A DNA stretch of 64,000 bases from Lachnospiraceae bacterium (GTDB lineage: Bacteria > Bacillota > Clostridia > Lachnospirales > Lachnospiraceae), in the NCBI GenBank assembly GCA_031280955.1, contig JAITGA010000013.1, positions 1 through 64,000 of the forward strand, given 5' to 3'. The number at the start of each line of letters is the position of its first letter. Position 1 is the stretch's first letter. The position numbers and the translations under genes were made by a program. The notes under the pieces were generated by a model. The model was given only the letters and a program-made list of their open reading frames with translations, searched no databases and was not told where the DNA came from. This document shows positions 49,217 to 56,450 of this stretch, piece after piece.

Positions 49217-51001
49217 TTATCTATTTGGCCGCTGTGCCAGCAAATAATCCTTCGATACCCCACAGTCGATAAAATCCCAAGGCAGGATTTCATCAGGTGA
49301 ACGCTCGCGGGTGGCAAAAAAGGCGATATCCAACCTGTTTTCTGCGAAAATTGCCTTAAATGCCGCTTCCCAGATAGCGGGATTTTGGTGTTCACCCCAG
49401 GCATCAAACCGCGCTCCATTTTGATACGCCCAAAGTATCACCGCTCCCAAACGACGATCACCCCTTGCCATCGCCGCTTCGAGGATGCTCTCATTTGTTT
49501 CATGCCAACTATACTTGATACTCTTTTGGTTGAGTTGTGAGGCGATTCCCTGCCGTGTAAGATTAGCTTTCTCACGGAACTCTTCCACCGTAGCCTGCCC
49601 CGCCCATTGCAATGGAGTGAAAGGTTTGGGGACGAAAAATGAGGTGCTGACACCGATTTCAACCTTGCCAAGGCGTTCACTCTTCGGTACGGTATCATAA
49701 TACTCAGCGGTTATCTTGTTTGCCAGATCACCGATTGCGAGGATGTCTTCCTCTTGCTCTGTTGGCAAACCAAGCATGAAATAGAGCTTCACTCGCCGCC
49801 ACCCACTACTAAAGGCAGCTCTCGCTCCCGTCAGTATCGTCTCTTCGGTAAGTCCCTTGCCGATTACTTCACGAAGTCTTTGACTGCCTGCTTCGGGGGC
49901 AAAGGTCAAACTGCTTTTGCGAACATCTTGAACTTTTTTCATGATATCCAGCGAAATTGAGTCAATCCTGAGTGAGGGCAAGGAAATATTCGTCCGTGTT
50001 TGTCCCAATCTGTCCATCAATGCGTCGGTTAACTCTTTGAGCTGCGAATAATCACTGGAACTAAGTGAACTGAGTCCGATTTCATCGTAGCCGGTGTTCT
50101 TTAGTATTTCCTCTGCAATGACCACCAAATCCTCTGCTTTTCGCTCACGCTTTTTGCCATAGACATGCCCTGCTTGACAAAAACGGCATTTGCGCGGGCA
50201 ACCACGCATAATCTCAAGTACGCCGCGGTCATGGGTGGTTTGAATAAAAGGCACAATCGGCTTGGTCGGATAAAAGGTATCAGTCAAATCCGGGCAAGCT
50301 ACTTTTTTGACCTGCATGGGTACTCCCGCCCTTAGCAGCCGTCTGGCGGCGATAGTATGGTCTTCGTGATACTCCACCTCATAAAAGCGGGGGACATAAA
50401 CCCCTGCAAGCATCGCTGCCTCGTAGAGAAAGTCTTCACGACTGCCGCCGTTTTCTCTGTTTGCCTGATATTTGTCCATCAGTTCCCGGAGCATGACCTC
50501 ACCCTCGCCAATATAGATAAGGTCAAAAAAATCAACAAGCGGTTCGGGATTGTAGCAACACGGACCGCCGCCGATGATAAGCGGTTCATCTTCACGTCTG
50601 TCTTTTGCCAGTAGGGTTATCCCTGCCAAATCAAGAATTTGTAAGATATTGCTATAGCACATCTCATACTGGATCGTAATTCCGAGGAAATCAAACTGAG
50701 AGATTGACTCTTGTGATTCGAGGGAAAAGAGCGGAATCTTCTGCTCGCGCATAATTTGTTCCAAATCATGCTGCGGCGAGAAAACCCGCTCACACCATAC
50801 ATCATCATAACTATTGAGTAAGCCATAGAGTATCTGGATTCCCAGATTGGACATTCCTATCTCATATAGGTCAGGAAAGCAAAGTGCGAACCTAATCGCA
50901 ACTTTGCTTTTTTCTTTGATGATACTACCTACCTCATTGCCGATATAGCGAGCCGGTTTATCCACCTGCATCAATGTTTTTTCACTAAGTGCCAGATTCA
51001 T
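49217..51001 (-). CDS. TIGR03960 B12-binding-domain radical-SAM protein
   Basis: The 594-residue protein has an N-terminal B12-binding-like domain (KVAIRFALCFPDLYEIGMSNLGIQILYGLLN). The radical-SAM cluster RGCPRKCRFCQAGHVYG is near residue 270, followed by LSSLSSSDYSQL and a SAM-domain core. It shares a 15-base spacing with its DUF2344 partner. The substrate is unknown. ATGGAGCAATATA precedes the ATG. Confidence 0.94.
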   Translation of the reverse strand: MNLALSEKTLMQVDKPARYIGNEVGSIIKEKSKVAIRFALCFPDLYEIGMSNLGIQILYGLLNSYDDVWCERVFSPQHDLEQIMREQKIPLFSLESQESISQFDFLGITIQYEMCYSNILQILDLAGITLLAKDRREDEPLIIGGGPCCYNPEPLVDFFDLIYIGEGEVMLRELMDKYQANRENGGSREDFLYEAAMLAGVYVPRFYEVEYHEDHTIAARRLLRAGVPMQVKKVACPDLTDTFYPTKPIVPFIQTTHDRGVLEIMRGCPRKCRFCQAGHVYGKKRERKAEDLVVIAEEILKNTGYDEIGLSSLSSSDYSQLKELTDALMDRLGQTRTNISLPSLRIDSISLDIMKKVQDVRKSSLTFAPEAGSQRLREVIGKGLTEETILTGARAAFSSGWRRVKLYFMLGLPTEQEEDILAIGDLANKITAEYYDTVPKSERLGKVEIGVSTSFFVPKPFTPLQWAGQATVEEFREKANLTRQGIASQLNQKSIKYSWHETNESILEAAMARGDRRLGAVILWAYQNGARFDAWGEHQNPAIWEAAFKAIFAENRLDIAFFATRERSPDEILPWDFIDCGVSKDYLLAQRPNR

Positions 51002-51081
51002 TATATTGCTCCATCAACAAATGTCATTGGCGGTTAAGTTAATCGGCACTAAACTGTCGATATGGTTTGCCCCGCTATTTC

Positions 51082-51621
51082 CTAATAATACTGATACCAA
51101 ATATTCTCGAGGACTTCAGTGGCGAAGAAGGCACTATAAACTCCAAATATCACGATGGCACACCATATGAAGAAACCGATTCCCCCCATGATAATTCCTG
51201 CAATTGCCAAGCCACGTCCCTCTTGCTTTTTTGTTAATGAGATGATACCCAGAATTACCGCCGCAATTCCTACACCAATTCCCGCATAACAACAAGGAAG
51301 TGAGACGATACCGCATACCAAGGATGCTATTGCCAATCCCCCATTTTTTCTTACGGCAGCAGTATTAGTTTGGGTATATACCGGCGGTGCTTGATAGGTG
51401 CTGCCAGGCTCACTTTGATAGGGATTGTTGGTAGTCGCTGATGGCGGTGGTGGTGGGACTACCTCACCGGTAACGGTGGGAATCGCCGCCGCTTCATACG
51501 CGGGATTCTGGTAGGGATTTTCGGTAACTATCTGAAGCCGTTCCCCACAATTAAGGCAAAATGTGTTACCTCGCCCTTGTTCGCTGCCACATGCCTGGCA
51601 AAAGATACTGTTGTTTTGCAT
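51082..51621 (-). CDS. zinc-ribbon DUF4190 membrane protein
   Basis: The 179-residue protein has an N-terminal double-CxxC zinc ribbon (FCQACGSEQGRGNTFCLNCGE) and a Pro/Tyr/Asn-rich linker. Two transmembrane helices in a DUF4190-like pattern follow (GLAIASLVCGIVSLPCCYAG; GLAIAGIIMGGIGFFIWCAI). Function unknown. It sits 1 base from the DUF368 gene. Confidence 0.85.
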   Translation of the reverse strand: MQNNSIFCQACGSEQGRGNTFCLNCGERLQIVTENPYQNPAYEAAAIPTVTGEVVPPPPPSATTNNPYQSEPGSTYQAPPVYTQTNTAAVRKNGGLAIASLVCGIVSLPCCYAGIGVGIAAVILGIISLTKKQEGRGLAIAGIIMGGIGFFIWCAIVIFGVYSAFFATEVLENIWYQYY

Positions 51622-51622
51622 A

Positions 51623-52546
51623 CTAGCTTTCCTTTCTTGTTGTTTTCGTAAAGTTTTTCTCCATTATCCACATGAAAGCCCCCAATGCCGCACCCAAGAG
51701 TGCAGACACTATTGACAAAAGTACCATACTGAGGTCATAACTGGCAATATCGCCGTTTTCCAAGATTTTTCCATTCCATGGGATAATGATTACCGTCGAG
51801 GCGAGGATAAGCCCAATCACGAAATGATACATACCCGCATGATATTTTTTGAAGAGGCGGTCAAAAACTTTTGCCACCAAAAAGGCACAAACTACTGCCC
51901 CAATCATAACCGGAATCAAAATGGGTAGAACGAGATTGCCGATACCATCCATTACCTCGCCGTATATACCCAAGTAAATCAGCAATGTCCCTGTGCTAAA
52001 ACCGGGAATGACTGCACTAAGCGCCATCAATGCGCCGACGAAAAACCACACCCACATCTGCTCAGTAGGGACGTTGACCGTCTCCAGTCCCCCCTGGAGA
52101 GCGAGCATCAATGCTCCCATCAGGATAAAGGAAACCACCGCTATCGCTAGATGGACTTTTCTTCTTCCGTTTTGACCTGCCTTGGCAAAAAGTCCCGGCA
52201 TGATTCCACAAACACAGCCGACAAAGAACCATATCAGCGGTATCTCAGCGATTTTGAAGAAGTCGCCCATGACCCTTGAACCAAGGATTACCCCGGCGAA
52301 ACCGCCGATACCTATCGGCAGGAAAAAGCGCAGGTTTTTGGTAAAGTCCTTGGTCAAATTGCCAACGAAGCTCAGTAGTTCCTCATAAAAGCCGAAAATT
52401 GCCGCCAAAGCTGCCCCGCTAATCCCGGGTACGATGAAGCCGATGCCGACGACTATCCCTTTTAACAATCGAAACAACCATTCAAAAGGGTTAAACCTCT
52501 TTGTATCATTTACAATATTGTTTTCATTCGCTTTATTGTCTGTCAT
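51623..52546 (-). CDS. DUF368 membrane protein
   Basis: The ~307-residue polytopic protein has GIVVGIGFIVPGISGAALAAIFGFYEELL and a repeated second half (ALMALSAVIPGFSTGTLLIYLGIYGEVMDG), the PGxS repeat pattern of DUF368. DUF368 proteins have been linked to undecaprenyl-phosphate translocation in some bacteria; this is family knowledge, not shown here. The start at 52546 overlaps the NYN gene end; the longer frame to 52681 has no ribosome site. Confidence 0.9.
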   Translation of the reverse strand: MTDNKANENNIVNDTKRFNPFEWLFRLLKGIVVGIGFIVPGISGAALAAIFGFYEELLSFVGNLTKDFTKNLRFFLPIGIGGFAGVILGSRVMGDFFKIAEIPLIWFFVGCVCGIMPGLFAKAGQNGRRKVHLAIAVVSFILMGALMLALQGGLETVNVPTEQMWVWFFVGALMALSAVIPGFSTGTLLIYLGIYGEVMDGIGNLVLPILIPVMIGAVVCAFLVAKVFDRLFKKYHAGMYHFVIGLILASTVIIIPWNGKILENGDIASYDLSMVLLSIVSALLGAALGAFMWIMEKNFTKTTRKES

Positions 52547-53501
52547 TTTGGTCTTCTTTGCTTTCCTTGGTGACTTCATATACCACGCTCTTCTTTGATG
52601 CCGAATGTTCAACAATCGTGATTCCGGGAATATTGGCGACAAAGCGGGCAAATTGTGAGTAACCAAAGTGCCTTGGGTCAAAATCGGTGAACTTGCTATG
52701 TACTTTTTGCCCCAATTGACTCAAACCCAACTCCTTTTTGCGGACACTGGTAATAATGAAGCTCTCCACCTCATCACGATTTTCCTGATCGCTTCTGCGT
52801 TCCACATAGACGGCATTTTTCTCACTTACGACCACGAACTCTTTCATATCTTTTACAAAGGTAGTCATCGAAGAATAGCCGTAGTTGCGCTCATCAAAAT
52901 CAGTATGCATTCGCTGGATTTGGCTTTTGACCCCGCCCAGTCCCGCCCGCTCACGGCGATCCTCACATTGTTGGACGATTTCCATGATGATATGCTTGAT
53001 TTCACTAAGGGCGACAATTGCACTGCTGTCAGCAATCACCTCATTGTTCTCGCCGATGGTTTCCAAAATAATGTACTTGGTACAAGCGGCTTTCAGGGTC
53101 TTCGAGGCATCACTTTTGCCCATGCCAATAACCATCATTCCCCCCTCACGCAGACGATTGACGAGGCGGGTGAAATCGCTGTCAGAAGATACTATACAAA
53201 AGCCATCGACATTACCCGTATAGAGTATGTCCATCGCATCAATTACCATCATGATATCAGCGGCATTCTTCACTTTGGAATAGCGTGGTTGTTGAATCGG
53301 GACGATGGCATGTTCCATCGCTTGTGTATTCCAACCACGGAGGTTATCGTCGGTGAAATCACCGTACATCCTCTTATAAGTGACGAAGCCATACTCGCTA
53401 AGTTCTTTTAGTATCCCCGCCAGATATTTGACGCTGGTGTTTTCTGCATCAATCACGAGGGCGATTTTTTTGTTCGGTTCGTGTTCCATTTCTGTCATCA
53501 T
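52533..53501 (-). CDS. NYN-domain protein with two OST-HTH/LOTUS domains
   Basis: The 322-residue LabA/DUF88-like protein has an NYN nuclease domain with IALVIDAENTSVKYL, DIMMVIDAMDIL and CIVSSDSDFTRLVNRLREGG (the acidic tetrad typical of PIN-like RNases). Two C-terminal LOTUS modules contain near-repeated phrases, TDFDERNYGYSSMTTFVKDM and TDFDPRHFGYSQFARFVANI. RNA-binding and RNase functions are inferred from the domains. Confidence 0.92.
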   Translation of the reverse strand: MMTEMEHEPNKKIALVIDAENTSVKYLAGILKELSEYGFVTYKRMYGDFTDDNLRGWNTQAMEHAIVPIQQPRYSKVKNAADIMMVIDAMDILYTGNVDGFCIVSSDSDFTRLVNRLREGGMMVIGMGKSDASKTLKAACTKYIILETIGENNEVIADSSAIVALSEIKHIIMEIVQQCEDRRERAGLGGVKSQIQRMHTDFDERNYGYSSMTTFVKDMKEFVVVSEKNAVYVERRSDQENRDEVESFIITSVRKKELGLSQLGQKVHSKFTDFDPRHFGYSQFARFVANIPGITIVEHSASKKSVVYEVTKESKEDQNDRQ

Positions 53502-53590
53502 ACCTTTTCAGGCGGTCAACGGGAAATGACCGCCTGTTTTCTAAATCGTAGTTTCATACTTTCGCTGTTACAAGTACTTCTAAAAACATC

Positions 53591-54187
53591 TTACTCGGCT
53601 TTTTCATCAGCAGTGGCTGACTTTTTGCCTGACAAAACTGCTGCCAATCCGGCGAAACCTACCATTGCCAAGGTGACACCACCCCAAATTGATGCGGTGA
53701 ACAGCATCACTCCGGTTCCGAGTATCGGTCTGCCCAAAAGGAAGAATCCGCAGATACACGCCAATATACCGCCAATTATCATCCATAGACCGCTCTTGCC
53801 TGTTTGCTCACGCTTGTTACCAAACGCCCCGAAGATGTTGGAAAAGCCCATGTAAATCGCCCAGATAGCAACCATCACCTCAATCATCACGTATAAGCCC
53901 AAACTACCCTCGGGATTGAGAAGTATGATTACAGCAAAGACGATATTGATAATTGCGCTGATTAAATCCCAACCGCTTCTGCGTTCGCCCATTCTCAGAT
54001 AACGAAGTAACAAGAACAGTCCAATAACACCGACAGTAAATGGGAACAAGAGAATAATCAAGCCTGGTTTAAAGATTAAAACGAATCCAACCGCTACCAT
54101 TGCCACAAATACGACAAATGCCAATAGTTTCATTATTCCGGACATGCCGCTTACTTTTTCCTGTACACTTTGTAATTCCTTTGCCAT
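53591..54187 (-). CDS. DUF308/HdeD-like membrane protein
   Basis: The ~198-residue protein has six predicted transmembrane helices, with paired segments such as FVVFVAMVAVGFVLIFKPGLIILLF and VMIEVMVAIWAIYMGFSNIF, and a short polar C-terminus. The start at 54187 follows GAGGAGG. Function unknown. Confidence 0.85.
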   Translation of the reverse strand: MAKELQSVQEKVSGMSGIMKLLAFVVFVAMVAVGFVLIFKPGLIILLFPFTVGVIGLFLLLRYLRMGERRSGWDLISAIINIVFAVIILLNPEGSLGLYVMIEVMVAIWAIYMGFSNIFGAFGNKREQTGKSGLWMIIGGILACICGFFLLGRPILGTGVMLFTASIWGGVTLAMVGFAGLAAVLSGKKSATADEKAE

Positions 54188-54242
54188 TTGTTCCTCCTCT
54201 TTTGCTCTCACAAGACTGTGAATATCCAATTTACATTCTATA

Positions 54243-55484
54243 TCAATGACCTTTGGTCAATTGTTTTCCCCGTCCATCAAGCGGTAAAGCTGCGCCAATG
54301 AAAGCGGCGGCAGTTAAAATGATTATCTCCTTAATGGGGAATAAAAGCAACATAATTAAAATCACGGCGATAGGCTTTTTGATGACGGCTGCGGATAATG
54401 ATGTGGAAACCACCGCTACGGCAAACACGGCATCAACTCCGGTAAGTTTCGCCATCCCGAAACCGATACATACCCCCGCAAAAATCACGGGAAAGATATG
54501 TCCTCCCCGCCAACCGCTGGCGAGACAGACATTGGTAACAAAAAGTTTCACTAAGCCGATGAGGAGTAAGGCAATTGCCCCCATCGTTGTCCATTCATCA
54601 ATAATGACAAACATGCCATGCTCACCGGAGAAGAGAGCATAAGGGTCAAAAATGGCAATCAAGCCCAGTAATGCGCCGCCGGTGATGGCGAGCCAAATGG
54701 GGAAACGCTCCAACGGGCGGATGCACCACTGCGTTCCCCTTGCCAGTAAGTGGTATAACAGACCAGATAATATCCCCACCAGTGCCAGCGGTACTGCCCA
54801 GATGAGTTCAGTAGTGCCTACCTGTGAAGTTTCAAAGCGGGCAATCGCAAATCCGCCGCCGATATAGTTTACCAAGAGGTAGTTCGTTCCCAGTCCGCAA
54901 AGAATGGTTGCCAAGTAAATTACCACTTTTTGCCGCTTGGGAAAGGTCAGGTTATCGGCTTCGCCCTCAATCGGGGCAATGAAGCCAAAAAGCGGGGCGG
55001 AGAAAAGTACCCCCAGCGTTGCCGAGATACCCATGACCGGCAGTTCTTCCATTTCTTTTGCCAGATACTTGAAACGATCACCCACGTAGGTAGCGAGGGC
55101 TGCTATCACGCAAACCAAACCTGCTTCAGGTCCAAGGCTTGCACCAAACAAAAGTGGCAGTAACGCCGCCACGAATATCACGATGACACGGTTGGAATCG
55201 TAACGTCCGTTTGCCTTTACTTTTGTCATTACATTTTCTAAATCTTCGGGGTAATCACCGAAGCGTTTGCGCCACCAACCAACCAGCAAGCCGCCGACTG
55301 TACATATCACCAGCGGATATGCAGAAAAGGAAAATTGCTCCGGCACTACTTCCCAGATGAACTCACTCCCCTGTGTCAGGACTCGCAAAAAGAGCCACAC
55401 GATAATCCCCGAGGCTACACCAAGGATTGCTGCCACTAATGTAAATAACAGGTGTTTTTTTATTGTTTGTCTGTCTGGTTTCAT
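54243..55484 (-). CDS. CLC-type chloride channel/transporter, divergent
   Basis: The 413-residue polytopic protein has ASLGPEAGLVCVIAALATYVGDRFK (a variant of GxxGPE) and SGWRGGHIFPVIFAGVCIGFGMAKL (GGIFxP-like), typical of the CLC superfamily. The usual GSGIP selectivity segment is not evident, so substrate specificity is uncertain. Its start overlaps the stop of the upstream antitoxin gene by 4 bases. Confidence 0.88.
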   Translation of the reverse strand: MKPDRQTIKKHLLFTLVAAILGVASGIIVWLFLRVLTQGSEFIWEVVPEQFSFSAYPLVICTVGGLLVGWWRKRFGDYPEDLENVMTKVKANGRYDSNRVIVIFVAALLPLLFGASLGPEAGLVCVIAALATYVGDRFKYLAKEMEELPVMGISATLGVLFSAPLFGFIAPIEGEADNLTFPKRQKVVIYLATILCGLGTNYLLVNYIGGGFAIARFETSQVGTTELIWAVPLALVGILSGLLYHLLARGTQWCIRPLERFPIWLAITGGALLGLIAIFDPYALFSGEHGMFVIIDEWTTMGAIALLLIGLVKLFVTNVCLASGWRGGHIFPVIFAGVCIGFGMAKLTGVDAVFAVAVVSTSLSAAVIKKPIAVILIMLLLFPIKEIIILTAAAFIGAALPLDGRGKQLTKGH

Positions 55485-55804
55485 TTTTGCTCTTGTAATA
55501 CTGAATAGTTCTCGTTCATGGGTTCACATACTAGTAGCGATGGGGTAATATCTCCTACATAAAGTGTCTTACCCAATGCTCCCAATACCTTTAATACCGT
55601 ATCAAGTTGTGGTATGTTTTCCCCCGTCTCCATTCGTGAAATGACAGGTTGTTTAACACCGCTTAGCCGTTCAAGCTCTCGCTGTGAAATGTTTTTTTCA
55701 TTTCTTGCGGTAATTAACTCTCCAATTATGGCTACTCTCAAATCACTCTCTATAATTTCCTCAGTAGTATAAATATCCGCTCTGGCTTCTTTCCATGTTC
55801 TCAT
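55481..55804 (-). CDS. HigA-like XRE-family antitoxin
   Basis: The 107-residue DNA-binding antitoxin has a helix-turn-helix with RNEKNISQRELERLSGVKQPVISRMETGENIPQLDTVLKVLGALGK. It overlaps the toxin gene by 4 bases. The toxin-first order is the HigBA arrangement. It probably represses its own promoter. Confidence 0.92.
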   Translation of the reverse strand: MRTWKEARADIYTTEEIIESDLRVAIIGELITARNEKNISQRELERLSGVKQPVISRMETGENIPQLDTVLKVLGALGKTLYVGDITPSLLVCEPMNENYSVLQEQK

Positions 55805-56160
55805 CTTCGTCCGCTCCTTTCACGAATATCATTCAGGTTGCGTTTGGCTTGATCTATTTCACGTAGTGGAGTCTTTTGGCTTTTTTTTATAAAGTAATGA
55901 AGTAAAATAAAACTATTATCTATCCAACTTGCAAAAAATATTCTTCCCCTTATCGGTCTTAGCTCCCATATATCGCCATCAATATGTTTTATGTAAGGCT
56001 CTCCCGCTGCTTTTCCGTATCGGCTCAATACCTCAATATAATCATTTATTTTATTATAGTTAATCCGGCTATCTTTATCTACACGTCCTGACAAAACTTG
56101 CAAATATTCATAGATAGGACTCTTTCCATCCTTATCTTCGTAAAAAAAGACCTCGTACAC
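55801..56160 (-). CDS. RelE/HigB-like (phage Gp49-type) toxin
   Basis: The 119-residue mRNA-interferase-like protein has VFFYEDKDGKSPIYEYLQVL, DYIEVLSRYGKAAGEPYIKHIDGDIWELRPIRGRIFFASWIDNSFILLHYFIKKSQKTPLREI, the Gp49/HigB pattern (KKTxxTP-like KKSQKTPLRE). The start is GTG with GGAGAT upstream. It is followed by its antitoxin. Confidence 0.92.
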   Translation of the reverse strand: MYEVFFYEDKDGKSPIYEYLQVLSGRVDKDSRINYNKINDYIEVLSRYGKAAGEPYIKHIDGDIWELRPIRGRIFFASWIDNSFILLHYFIKKSQKTPLREIDQAKRNLNDIRERSGRR

Positions 56161-56182
56161 TCACTATCTCCTATTGATATCT

Positions 56183-56212
56183 ATTATACGTTAAAGTATC
56201 AGTCCTTGTCAA
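56183..56212 (-). promoter_or_regulatory. sigma-A-type promoter of the higBA pair
   Basis: TTGACA (56207-56212) and TATAAT (56183-56188) on the minus strand are separated by 18 bases; both hexamers are consensus. Confidence 0.8.
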
Positions 56213-56251
56213 TATTTTTCGGCACAGGTAACTTTATACATTAATCCCCAC

Positions 56252-56324
<73 letters not shown>

Positions 56325-56326
56325 GT

Positions 56327-56450
56327 GCACACGAGTTTGCGGAGCAAACTCTTAGTGCTAAAGAATAACAATAGAGCATGTTATTCTTTTGTGTTCTGGT
56401 TTACATTACAGAATATGCGGGTACACGAGTTTACGGAGCAAAGCTCCCTT
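56327..56450 (+). repeat. family B repeat and partial second copy
   Basis: CACACGAGTTTGCGGAGCAAACTC, CTTAGTGC and AAGAATAACA...TGTTATTCTT form a diverged family B unit at 56327-56400. CACGAGTTTACGGAGCAAAGCTCC near 56423 is a partial second copy abutting the end of the GlgB-like gene. Confidence 0.75.

Noticed and set aside
52668-53411. 247-codon plus-strand frame opposite the NYN gene
   Set aside because: Antisense shadow; the minus-strand product has recognisable NYN and LOTUS domains.
56431-56447. GGAGC-AAA-GCTCC as terminator of the GlgB-like gene
   Set aside because: The stem is short, has no T-run, and belongs to the family B repeat.
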